Position numbers and translations under genes: made by a program
From: Lineus longissimus
Taxonomy: Eukaryota > Nemertea > Pilidiophora > Heteronemertea > Lineidae
Direction: 5' to 3'
Assembly: GCF_910592395.1 (NCBI RefSeq)
Contig: NC_088322.1
Coordinates: 11,031,431-11,095,430 of the forward strand
DNA: 64,000 bases
The notes under the pieces: generated by a model
The model's database searches: none
The model's input: the letters and a program-made list of their open reading frames with translations, nothing else
Told to the model about the DNA's origin: nothing
Shown here: one piece after another, positions 1 through 11,000 of the stretch
Numbering within the stretch: the stretch's first letter is position 1
How the letters are laid out: the number at the start of each line of letters is the position of its first letter

Positions 1-349
1 CCAATGTATTTAAGAAATCAACTAATACACAATGCCGTAGTGCAGTCATTATGAAAACAAATATATCTAAACTTGGTATTCATAGTATTTATATAGGACC
101 ATTTATATATTAGTATACACAACGGCAATGTTGAAAATGTACATTAAGGACGTAATTCTGCAATTGAAAATGTTTAATTCAATTACAAGTCAAAACTTTT
201 AACGAACGGCGTAGGAATTTTATAAGCACGGCTTTTAATCAAAATTTATATATGTGAAATTACACCCCAAGAAATATTGTATCCTCAATTATGTTTATAA
301 AACAATGCTTTCGAATAAATGTTTTATTTTTCTTAAAATACTAGACGAC

Positions 350-440
350 AATGGAAGCTATTACAGAGCATGCGCATCACTTACGACTCCCACTCCGACT
401 TCAACCTTGAGAGTCAATTGCAATGGTCTAATGACAACAT
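350..440 (+). repeat. Dispersed repeat copy (pair with 48200-48320)
   Basis: The stretch around TACGACTCCCACTCCGACTT recurs in reverse complement at 48200-48320 as TACGACTCCCGCTCCGACTT, with similarity continuing for about 75 bp at roughly three matches in four by eye. Both copies accidentally give open frames with a TPxPTSTL-like string. It looks like two members of one interspersed family rather than two genes. Confidence 0.55.
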
Positions 441-1059
441 CGATTGAAATCAATTGACGGGTGTTTTCACATCAGTAAGCTACGTGTGCCGAAACGGCAA
501 TGTCGAACCTTTATCAGTTGAAAGTGACAAAGAAGTTTTCCAAGGAGTGTTGATGGCCTCTGACTTGGACAGAGATTTAGTCCTATCGCCATGCCATTGT
601 CCAATTTACAATTTGAAATAACATTGTCCATTGTAAAGATGCAGGTGGATTAGCAATTGAAAAACGTTCGTTTAATTAAATTGAATCGAATTTATCACTA
701 CAAAGTAGATGACGTCTAGCCTACGACCCCTGGCGGTATAACAGCACACTAGGAAGTGTCCGCGGTGACTATGTACTTATGAGGATATGCCAGTCCCGAA
801 GTTCTGTTATGAAAAGGACTATATCCCGGTTCTCGATCCCAAATCTCGAGTCGTACTGTAAATGTCACTTGCTGGTGGTAACTCGCGTCCCAGGCCACTA
901 AAGCTCAAAATGAAACGTATCCGCTGAGTAGGCGTCTCTGTTTATGAAGCGGTGCTCCAAAGCGCTTTCTTCGGTGCATATACTGTCCAAAGTATTTCGT
1001 CGCCTGCTTGGGGTCTTCTTCATCATCATTGTTACTGTTCAAGCAGGTGGTCAATGCAA

Positions 1060-1124
1060 AATGTTTAGAACACGTAGGCCAATAACACATTCGGTCATCA
1101 CCCTACGTTAGTATCTATCAAAGA
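1060..1124 (+). repeat. 65-bp direct repeat, copy 1
   Basis: This 65-bp segment, beginning AATGTTTAGAACACGTAGG, is repeated almost exactly at 2966-3030, with two mismatches by eye. Copy 1 lies about 200 bp upstream of the first coding exon of the gene at 1319. Copy 2 lies inside that gene's fourth intron. Confidence 0.9.
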
Positions 1125-1318
1125 CGTTAAAACCACACCTGTCTGCCAGTCCCAATAAACATGCGAAGGTTTCCATGGTTTTTTGTGCTAACAAATCTAT
1201 GACAATTTTAGCAGCTTACTTGTAAAAGAGCAAAGTAAGGATGTGTATCTTGTATTAAATGTTGGAAGAGTACGGATATTTCTTTCAAGTCTGTTTTGTA
1301 TTTAGAGGATGATCTAGG

Positions 1319-3664
1319 ATGGGCGCGGCCTGCAGCGAAGTAGTAACCAAAAATAGAGGTATGTCGCTTACATTCAATTTGTTTAAATACGGAGAATCAC
1401 TGCCGGTTGGCGGTGTCATGATTCGTATCCTCGTTTCCTTCTTACGCATGTATCACAATACATATCGACGCAATAAAGACCCCAATGCCGAATAAGGGGG
1501 CGGGTAACTTCGGAAGAGTCCGTACGTGCTGATGTTTTTTGGGTTTGATTATTAAAAACGGTTCTTGGTACATTCTTAAAGATTGCCGCATATGATGGTA
1601 GTAATGCGCGGCGCACATTTATCTATAGTTCATCCTTCAAGTAGAACTCAGCCACATTTTGATACTTGTAATACGGTTTTTTTAATGCTCTTCGTATTTC
1701 TCTTTGGTCTAAAATATTAATGAATGGTATTAAGTGTTCTGTCTTTCAACTGATGGCGATATTTTTATTTCAGTCGATACTTGCTCCCAGAACAATCTAG
1801 AAGATGGGTCGATGTATATTCCGAGATCAATTTCTGTAAGTTTTGTATCATTCAAAAAGATATCGTTTATGTAGTGGCCATCATGTTACATTTCCGAAGT
1901 TTTTCTCCTTTTCCGGGACAGTCCAGATTGGCAATTTGGACGGCTTGTCTGATTCTCAGCAAAATGGGGAATCGATCCTCCAGGGTTATCATTACTAAAA
2001 TCAAGATTAAAGAGGGTAGTTTACTCTTGCTAGAAGATACTGATACTAATGTACTTCATTTTTTTACATTTTCTAGCGTGTTGAAAATTGGGTTCGCCGG
2101 AGACCATCACGAGCGTCCTCCGTGGGAATGGAATCTAGCCAGGTCACGCTAGATGTTGGGATATCGGTGGACGTACCATGTCCAGACTACTACAGTGACC
2201 TTTTTCAACCACGCATATCGCGGGCTGTTAGACGCGGGGCTGTTGTTATGGTTACCGTTAGATTTCGACCAAACACGAGCGCTGTTTCCCCGGCACTTGT
2301 TATACGACACCCGGAGATATACTGGGGGATGTTGCTCGTGGAAAGACAAAGTAAGATCACTCTAAAAAAGCTTCCCCAAGACCAGACCAGAGATTCCCCA
2401 AACAATAGAGAAATATTTACCCCCTTACCGTATTTTAGGGGAGGGGGGTGCAAAACGACAAATTATGACCAAACTTACCCGATTTTCCGGCGAGGACTCC
2501 GTACCCCCCCCCCCCCCCCCCCCAAGAAGTCCCCTGAAGCTGAACTCGCTCGACAATGATGCACTTGAATCAACAAATGAAATAGAAATCAAGATGGCTG
2601 TACCAGATATTGAAAAAGTAACCGTTGTCTGCGAGAATCCTGTTTGTACGAATCCGACATATGCGAGGTTTTTACTGTAATTCGTACTCAATCATCTTTC
2701 TAGTTCCCAAACGACTCCCAATGAGAATAGAAGAAGAAGATTTTCGAATATTCGGAGTTTTGAAACCCGAGAGTCAGGTTCACAGCGAGCTACAGCTACA
2801 TGGCTATGTAGATGGGGAACTTGTGAGTACACTGTTTTGTGAAGATGTAATGATAGCCGATTATCAATAATGATATGCTCTTTTGAAAGTAGGCTTTATG
2901 TCTTGAAGGTAGATACGCCTATTTTCAGATCGAATTGCACCAACTTGAGAGGCATGCGAGTACCCAATGTTTAGAACACGTAGGCGAATAACAAATTCGG
3001 TCATCACCCTACGTTAGTATCTATCAAAGAAAGTATAAGCTATTTGTCTTGAAGGTGAATTTGGCTATTTTCATATCTGATTACGCCGGTTTATAGGCAT
3101 ATACGTGGGAACCCAATATCGCCACAAAACACTACATTTAATGACAGAATGTATTCTAGACAAAATTCTGCGCTCGGCGTATATCTCATCAATCGTTATT
3201 TTAAGTCCAGAACTAAATGCGCTTTCATTTTGTTCGTTTTGGCGTTTATTCCCTTATAGTTGTATCCTTCAGTGAATTAGTACAGAAACTACAACCTCAG
3301 AATCCCCGATACATATATTTTGAAAACAAATATAAGTTCTCGGCATCGATCTATAAGTGTAATACCTGAAATCTGGAAGATTTTGATTTGCTACTTTTGA
3401 AAACACAGACGAATTCTTGCCTTGGCATTTCTTAAGTTTCAGAGTGTTCATTATATCTTGATAACCCTAAATGTTGATGTGATTTTCTTGCAGCAACTAT
3501 TTTGTGGATACGTCGATTTGCACTTGAAACTTGGAGAGAGCATATTTGGATACATGCTGCAGGCACTAGAGCGCGAACGAGCAATAGAATACATTAGCAT
3601 GGTAGGGTGTCTGGTCACTTTGACTGTTGTACTCGGTGTCTTAAAAGATGAAATGAGTAACTGA
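1319..3664 (+). CDS. Orphan five-exon gene, predicted N-myristoylated protein (221 aa)
   Basis: I do not recognise this family. Coding exons: 1319-1358, 1774-1835, 2077-2350, 2704-2822 and 3494-3664. All introns are GT-AG and the phases agree at each junction (1, 0, 1, 0). The total is 666 bp ending in TGA. The start lies in a good context (AGGATGG) with an in-frame stop just upstream. The protein begins MGAACSEVV: Gly2 and Ser6 fit N-myristoylation and Cys5 could be palmitoylated, so membrane anchoring is inferred. Exon 3 holds an Arg-rich segment (WVRRRPSRASS) followed by alternating hydrophobic stretches (VTLDVGISVDV, GAVVMVTVRF). Exon 5 contains a possible amphipathic helix (YMLQALERERAIEYI) and, if read to its stop, a hydrophobic tail (GCLVTLTVVLGVL). 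Exon 5 could instead splice after ATG at 3601 (ATG|GTAGGG) into a possible exon at 3728-3828, which would change the C terminus. Function is unknown. The exon structure is fairly secure, the 3' end less so. Confidence 0.72.
1942..1990 (+). repeat. Short dispersed repeat (pair with 60144-60195)
   Basis: The stretch GGCTTGTCTGATTCTCAGCA and its following 28 bp match 60144-60195 at roughly 80 percent by eye, in the same orientation. It lies in intron 2 of the orphan gene and is probably a fragment of an interspersed element. Confidence 0.45.
2504..2523 (+). repeat. Poly-C tract
   Basis: An uninterrupted run of 20 C residues in intron 3 of the orphan gene. It creates a spurious poly-proline open frame. 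The frame after it (2530-2680) looks somewhat coding, but I found no convincing splice sites for it. Confidence 0.95.
2886..3117 (+). repeat. Diverged local duplication (about 80 bp, two copies)
   Basis: The segment around TGTCTTGAAGGTAGATACG (2886-2966) recurs at about 3036-3117 as TGTCTTGAAGGTGAATTTG, followed in both by CTATTTTCA, then GAGGCAT or TAGGCAT, then ACCCAAT. The two diverged copies flank copy 2 of the 65-bp repeat. The whole block is intronic. Confidence 0.7.
2966..3030 (+). repeat. 65-bp direct repeat, copy 2
   Basis: Near-identical to 1060-1124. It sits between the two halves of the local duplication described at 2886-3117, inside intron 4 of the orphan gene. Confidence 0.9.
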
Positions 3665-4491
3665 TTACATCACTCTTTGCTTTTTTTCGGGTCGCGCATA
3701 ATGTCTCCTAAAGAGATGCATTTTCAGGTTTTTCTTTTACTCCAGAGCAGCAGAAAAATGAGTTTTATTCATTTGTATATCATTATCCCGCGCACTGAAA
3801 TACTCTTTCAACTTGATGACGCCAACAGGTGGGCAAAATACCCTTTCTCGCGTATGGCTCCGCTACGATAGCGGCCAGAAGTAGTCTGGGGTTGCCTAGC
3901 AGTCACATGGACACGTGGATCTTAACTTGAAGACTTTTTTTACATGCACATATACAAAACAGCGAATATATCCTAGCTAACAATCTTATCAGAATCCTGT
4001 GAGAATTTTCAAACTGGGTAGTTCTGAACGGTGAAGAAAAAGTATTAAGCGCAGGCAGTAACGCATATCTATAAGATTTAAGATTGCGTCATACGTCGCC
4101 CTGTCGAAACCAGAGTTTACGTTCAGGATATCACGTCAGTCTTACCGGGTGCTTACCCGTGGTGCAAACTTTTGTATTCAGTGGTTGATGTAGTTCCAAG
4201 AACGGACACTCTTCCGTGGCAAAGGCGTAAGAAGAAGGGAACATGTATGGAGAAGAATGCGGCTGTGACAAACCCAGGCTCACCGATGTACCAAAAGAAA
4301 GTAGATTGAACAGGGTTACCCTATTCTGGTCATTAAAATGAATAATCTATCAGGCTTATTATCGGATCTCCTTATTATTCCTTAGGCAATGGCCAAAATT
4401 CACGGCAGAACACCACTTTTCGTCGGAAAAAGGCCAAAATCTGCATGAAAAACAAATTTGTTGGAGACCTCTGAGGAAGCATCAGCCCCCA
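3665..4491. other. Intergenic stretch
   Basis: Apart from the alternative exon candidate of the preceding gene at 3728-3828, I see no supported gene. The short frame at 4400-4621 (minus) is produced by the adjacent minisatellite. Confidence 0.35.
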
Positions 4492-4566
4492 CCCCCTCCC
4501 GCCTAACCCCCTCCCGCCTAACCCCCTCCCGCCTAACCCCCTCCCGCCTAACCCCCTCCCGCCTAA
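4492..4566 (+). repeat. 15-bp minisatellite, five copies
   Basis: Five exact head-to-tail copies of CCCCCTCCCGCCTAA. The opposite strand reads TTAGGCGGGAGGGGG per unit, so it has G3-G5 tracts that could form G-quadruplexes, while the C-rich strand could form i-motifs. Because the unit is a multiple of three it makes artificial repetitive open frames on both strands (TPSRL on plus, GVRRE on minus). I do not regard these as genes. Confidence 0.97.
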
Positions 4567-4761
4567 CCCCCGCTAAATACGGCCTTGTGAACACTGGCAC
4601 TATACGTGTAGTTTCATGCAACGATTCGCTGCTAACCCTCAGAGATATTGGTGTGAAATATTAATCCATTATATGGTGAGCATAGTTCCGCCCTGCCGTT
4701 GCCGTGGGATACAATCACGACACAATAAAAAATATAACACCAATTATTATATAATTGCTTC

Positions 4762-5060
4762 TATAATGATTGCATATGCTCGCGACCTTAACACGGCTAT
4801 TAACGCCTCAGGTGAAAAAATAGGGGACGGAGAAAAAAATGACATGTTGCTGGACGATTTTAAGGAGGCTAAACATTACAGAGACAAATCTACGAATAGA
4901 AAATGCAATAGATCCATACGAAAAGGCTCAGCGCTCCGTCATAGAGGAATTTTTTAACGCAGCAAATAATGACAAACGGCGACTTAAATCACATCGAAAC
5001 TTCTTCAACACCAATCAGGAAATTAATTTTACCTACACAATCGTTTTTTTTATGAATTAA
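4762..5060 (+). pseudogene. Coding-like fragment in two frames
   Basis: Two overlapping plus-strand frames here look coding by residue mix. The first runs through EKIGDGEKNDMLLDDFKEA, and the second continues one base out of register through ENAIDPYEKAQRSVIEEFF to a stop at 5060. The register change around 4870-4900 could be a frameshift in a decayed gene or a missed splice (ACATTACAG is an acceptor-like site). No family was recognised, so this is weak. Confidence 0.15.
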
Positions 5061-8000
5061 AAAAGCTCTGGATTTCTTCACCTTCCCGTTTTCTTCACTT
5101 TTCTCCGTATGCCACAAACGCCTGCTATTACAGCTCAGCCCACACCAACGGTAAATTAGCGCCCTTCTTTCCTGACCCCAGACAGTATTGATTTCACATT
5201 TCTTATACATTTCTTGCAAGCGCAGATATTCGATTCAAGCATCGCTTCAGCAAACATCATAGGAAATAATCCGATCGCATAATTAGGCCGACTTCTTTGT
5301 GCTGTTGTATGCGTGCAGGTGTGTGTGTGTGTGTAAAGAGCGTTGTGTCAATGTCTTACATGTACTTGTTGTAGTCTGTGAACACATATGTGTATTTTGC
5401 TGGTGCAGCATTTTGTGACCGACAGTAACGCCACGTACCACGGCTTTTTTCGGTCTCCAGTTTGACCATCAGTGAACTAGAAGTCCTTAATTTCAATGTA
5501 CACAGTAACAGCTCTTTCAATTTTTTATAAATAAAGGATGCATGTCAATAACCTGTTTCACTATATCAAATTATTACGGGCCAAAGAAATGATAAACAGG
5601 ACGGTCTACATGGTCAAATATCAATTTGTATGAAAAATGAATGGCAAAATTATTGCGTGTGGCTGTTTAAAATCAAAATGCGAATACTGAAGTAATCAAT
5701 ATATCGACATTGGGATCGACTACTGGAGTATATTAGTACTGAACAAGGGTCACTGAGGACACGCTAAGGTGATAGATCTAGATACAGAGGGAAACATCCG
5801 CTACTCAGCCTGCTGTATTGGGCGACATTTGTATAGGATTGGGATCGGATGGGAGATATCAAAACGGTACAGTAGTCGGTCGCACGTATAGGGCTTCATT
5901 CTGTTGTTAGTACTCACTCAAAGCACCAACCCACGAAGCATCGTTTAAGTAAATGTTTTAATTGTCTCTTTACTAAATTGGTATTTTGCTGGTGTTATGT
6001 TGATGCATTATTTCTATAATGAATCTATGAAGAAGAATGCTTACACAGTGATTAACCGGTAACATCCCTAGCTGCAGCATGCATTGGCGATCCGCGACGT
6101 CTCGTCATAATGCTATGTCAAATTTTTAAAAATCACGTACCAACGGTGTGGGATCGATTATGCGTCCTGGGATATTATTTTCCGTTTTTGTTTAATTGGG
6201 GACACATAGAACCCGTGACACATAGGCATGACCCCCCCCCCGTTTTACGTTTTCTATACGAATGGTAAGTTGTCCTCATCCGTCTAGCACGTAAAGCGGA
6301 AATCGGAAATTATTAGTGCTGAGAGGACATTCCTCTGGTCTCCTCTCTAAGTACTCGGAAGTAATTTAATCCTGGCGACTCTGATTGGATCAAAGTGAAA
6401 ATCTCTCCTGTCGAGACTATAACTAGCGGCTCTACCGATTATCGCATTAAAATCTCAAGATTCCACAGACCCACCTCGTTAGAGTTGCTTGAGTCATTGC
6501 CTGTAGAAATGGCTGTTCAGTAGAAGGTCAGAGTGCCCTTTCGACAATAACAGTTAGACAATTCTACGTGTGGATGGACAAATTTGTTCGAAGGTTTATG
6601 AGTTTTAAAAGATGTATTTACGGTTTATGAGTACAGTACGTGTATCTTGTGTAAAACACGACATCATACGTTTAGGTAGCCCTCCAGTCATCTATAGTCT
6701 CAGTTTGGAAAGAAGATGATATTACAGGAAGTCATCTGGACTTTATATAGAATTTATTATATCAATGCAGCCTGCTAGAATTCTTAAGGAAATAAAACAT
6801 TGTAATCCGTCATGACTACCATTAATCACCGAACATAAACCTTATGGTTGTCTGACAAAAGATGTCATGCCAAAATATTCAAAGAAAAGAAAATTTCATC
6901 AACAAATAGATGCAATGCGACAAAAAAATCTAGTGTCCTTGGATTAAAAAACTGAGATTTTCTGACTCTCTTCTGCTCCTTCTCTGTCGATATTCCACTT
7001 AAATCTCCACAACTGCGCTGTTCAGGTTGCGTTTCGCCGTGGCAGTGAGACAAAATCTTGTAGAAAACCCACGATATGGATGATGCCAGTAACCTATCAT
7101 TGCTCCGCGCTAATCGCGTCTCTTTCCAATTCTACGATCACTGAGAGGCGCTGTATTGCTGAGAATTCACCTTGTCGACAAATCACATCAGTTAGTGTTG
7201 CGAACGATTGAGGTAGCGAATTGAATTCCTCACGCATGGGTGGAACATATGTGGAAATCGAATTACCGAGTCTTTATTACAGTATGGTTCTGGGAATTCT
7301 TGATAACGACTGATTGCCTTCTCGATATATAGTTATATAGCTTTTAGCTGCGCGCTTGAAATAGCGTCAGTATTCGACGCGTTTCCAGCTGAACTCTGCA
7401 TGTTTCGCTGAATATCGACTCTCTGGATATTTATTCGGACATTGAATTTGCTGGAGGAATATCTTACCTCGACGATTTAACAGACTTTGCTATTCCCTGG
7501 GGAGTGTAACTGTATATCGGGTACACGTGCCGGTAAGTCCTGTTTGAGTTTCTATCGTATTTTATCGATCAGGGTCTTTGTATACAGATGAATCGGATTT
7601 TATTGCCACATTAAGAGGTTATCTGCTTTCACGTAGGTAGTCATGCGACATCAACCGTATTACGGTTTGGTAGAGCAATATTGGCGTTGCAAGGGGTCCG
7701 GAAGCTTTCTACGACAGCTGAAACCCGAAATGCAAACCGCGATCACTCGGCTGCTTCTCTTTGCTTTACCCACCTGTTTTCATGTTCATGTATAAAACTT
7801 TCCATTAATCTTAGAAAGTGTCAATGCATTGAATACACTAAACTATGATTTTGAAAAAAATAAGGACTTTCTGATTCCATAAGTAAAATAGCTGTCTTCA
7901 ATGCATAAACCATTTGTTCACATCAAAAGTAAAATGTCAGAAATAGCTGAGAGCGATTGCGTACGAATTCTCTGTCTGAAATGTCGGATCGACCACATGC

Positions 8001-11000
8001 ATACATCTTCGTAGGGTAGGAACCTTTTAGGCTTTGCCCTCTCATTAATACAGTTAAAATATTGTGCGCATGCATAAGATTGGCTGCACGGAGTGTCAAC
8101 ATCGTCAAAGTACGTGTTTTTTCCGTCGTTACTAGATCTTGCGCCCCACTTTCTAATCGAGCCGTGGCATTTACAGCCGTATAGGTTACCAATCCGAGCG
8201 ACATCGGAATCATCGAACCACGATGAGATCGCTCGATAACCTTTTTCGCAGTGTTCTTTAACTCCGCGAATATCGCGATGATATTTTATTAATGTTTCAG
8301 TCTAGGAGGGCGGTAGTTTGATTGAAGAAACGGAAGGGTGTGATACGTTAATGTATGTAGTACATATTCATACATATACGAAGTAAAAAATACTTAGAAT
8401 GTATAGTTAGTACTGCAACAGCTAAAGCACTAAAGTAATATATTCTGAAAGAAGGGCCGGGGGATTTTATAAGATTTCTCTCCTAATTCCTGAAATAGTT
8501 GAACTAATATAAGCTAAGCTGATCAGAAAATGGAGCCGGTATTTTGATAAGGTTTTGCAACCAGGATCAGGATGTTAAAAAAATATTGATTGCCATTGAC
8601 AAAAACAACTCATTTTCTTGACCAGAGATTGATTAGCGCACGGCACAATATCCGCGGGAATTATGAAGAAGAGAAAAAAACGACATAAAAGGATATGAGT
8701 GACAGTTTAGCATTAGCATGTTTTTTTTCTTTCTGATTGCGGTTGCAACGTAGGATCCACGGCATTTGATGTATTCACTGATATCCGCTTTTAAAAAACC
8801 GTCTGCAGTGACTATTGGGAGAGAAAATGTAGATGATTATGTTGTTTACGAATTACGATTTTGTAGTCTCGAAAATCGTCATGCACATATTATCAGTGAT
8901 ATTTTCAACCAAGCAGATTCCGACACCACGCAAATACTGCATTGTACCCATGTTGTGCCACGCCGGCAATATTGTAAAATCTAAATCCTTGAAATCATAA
9001 CAAAACCATCCATCTTCCACATGACTAAATGTGTCATTAAAATCTCAATGCAACATATATCTATTTTTCTTCCTTCCACATCATCGGAACCGAATTTAAT
9101 ACCGAAGTTGACTTGTCGATTCATACATCGTCGAGCGAAACGCGGAAGTGGTGTGATATGACATTGACATACGTTTTATATTTCAAGCTATTCAGCTGGA
9201 AGTCGATATTAATTTCATATAGCAAACAACAACGGGTTTTAAGTTAAGCTATTTAACTCCGCGCAATTTTGCTCATGCGAGTGAAAACAGATTTCGAAAT
9301 CAATATTCTTGATGGTTGTACTTTTTCTTGTCAGATTTTCTTTGATAATATCAAGAATCAAGCATATTACGCGCACAAGGTGATTTTCCTTTGAGGTAAA
9401 GATACGCAAAGATCGTGTAACCACTGATGGTGATGATGTGGGCAGGAATCGTTGTGGTAGCTGTTGCATCGGCTATATCGTATTCTCGTTTCTTTTTAGT
9501 TCGTCATCCTAAATCATGAATAGCCGTATCGTGGCGAGAAAACCAATGGGCAAATAGTCAAAGTGGAGACCGTGCGCAGTATAACGCAATAACAGGGCGA
9601 GGTGGCAATTGGTGAAGCTGTAACTGGAAAGTGGTCGATTGGCAACCGCCCATGGCACTGCTTGATTCTTGAAGGGTACGAGGTTAAGACAATAATCGGA
9701 TATTACTAATTAACCCATTAAGCTCATTAGCAAGTCACACCTAGCAACTGATGATGAAACTTGATATATTGATCAATATGATATCCTGATTCACCCTTCT
9801 TCGACTTGATGGACACCTAGTCCTAATTTTGTTTCTTAACATGCCGAATAGGCCTTTCGTGCATGGGTAGGGTAAAGAAGAGTTGCCATAGTTACTTTCC
9901 TTTCCAGTGATTCACTTGAAAATCACTCAGTTGAGCCTGGGAGCAAAGTTGGATGGAGGGATGTTTACTTTAGTGATATGGCATGGGCTTACAGCGATGA
10001 CCTAACTCAAATATTATAAAGAGCATGATCTGATTCTAATGTTCTCTCAAATAAAAATACATAGTCTGCCACGTGAATCCCCAAGCCGCTCATTATGGTC
10101 GACTTCTTTCTCCTAAATACTTTTTGACAAAGCCATTACCGTATACTCAGTTTTTAGTGGGTTTATTGAAACATACATCTTACCTGTATTTCCCGCTAAA
10201 AAAGTACAATAAGTCTCCGAGAGATGTATTGCCACATAACTCTGTGTTAAGGTGGTGAGAAAGCGGCAAACGAATCGATTTGTTGATGCCAAAGGCGCTT
10301 TCCTTTTGCAAATAAAAAACAAAAAAAAATCGCGTGCATTCTCGAGTGATAAGTGCATTGCTGAAAATCTTTGCCAAGGCGAATTGTCGTCAAAGCCTCT
10401 TTCTACGTTACATGTAGTTATCATAAGTGTCTTCGTATATAGTCAACCACTAAATAAGTAATGACGAAGCAGTGTTTTCTTTTAAATCCGTACACTCCCG
10501 TGTACATGTTAGGTGGCACCACGTTTTGCGGCCAAAAATAAGACATTGGGGTCACGTAACCTCGTAGGACCCATCCGTATCGGTTTCATGTCAAAAATTG
10601 CGTGATCGATACAGATACGTCATACGGGAAAGATTTTTTGATTTACTTCAACTCGCTATTTACGTGATGCCTAGTATACCCTTTAGCTAGAAAAATGGTA
10701 TTTGTGGTTAGAGACTCTTTTCGAGTATGGTCAACTCATTGCAAATCGGGCGTGCATGGAGTTTTAGCTGATATGATAAAGTACCATGACAATAGAGTTG
10801 CCAAAGAAAAGATTATGCGTACTGCTGCAGATGAATGACTACTCTGTTGCGTGACTGAGACACCATCCCTATTCCGACCTTTTCCTGTGGGCTAGGATGC
10901 ACAATTTCTTCTTGTAGGCTAAAATGCACACTTTTTTGCCTCTCATGACTGAGCATATGCTTCTTTCGTATGTGTTTGGTGAAGTATACCTGTACCCTAG

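Larger units (their letters stand above)
1..1318. other. Left-edge non-coding stretch
   Basis: I find no splice-bounded reading frame here. The short open frames (254-457 plus, 905-1090 minus) lack coding character. The stretch holds one copy of a dispersed repeat (about 350-440), one copy of a 65-bp repeat (1060-1124), and presumably the promoter and 5' UTR of the gene starting at 1319. An acceptor-like site (TTTGTATTTAG) lies just before that start, so a 5' UTR intron is possible. Confidence 0.4.

Noticed and set aside
2465-2680. Poly-proline protein frame
   Set aside because: Begins in a 20-base C run; the downstream portion looks mildly coding but lacks splice sites compatible with the surrounding gene, whose exons skip it in phase.
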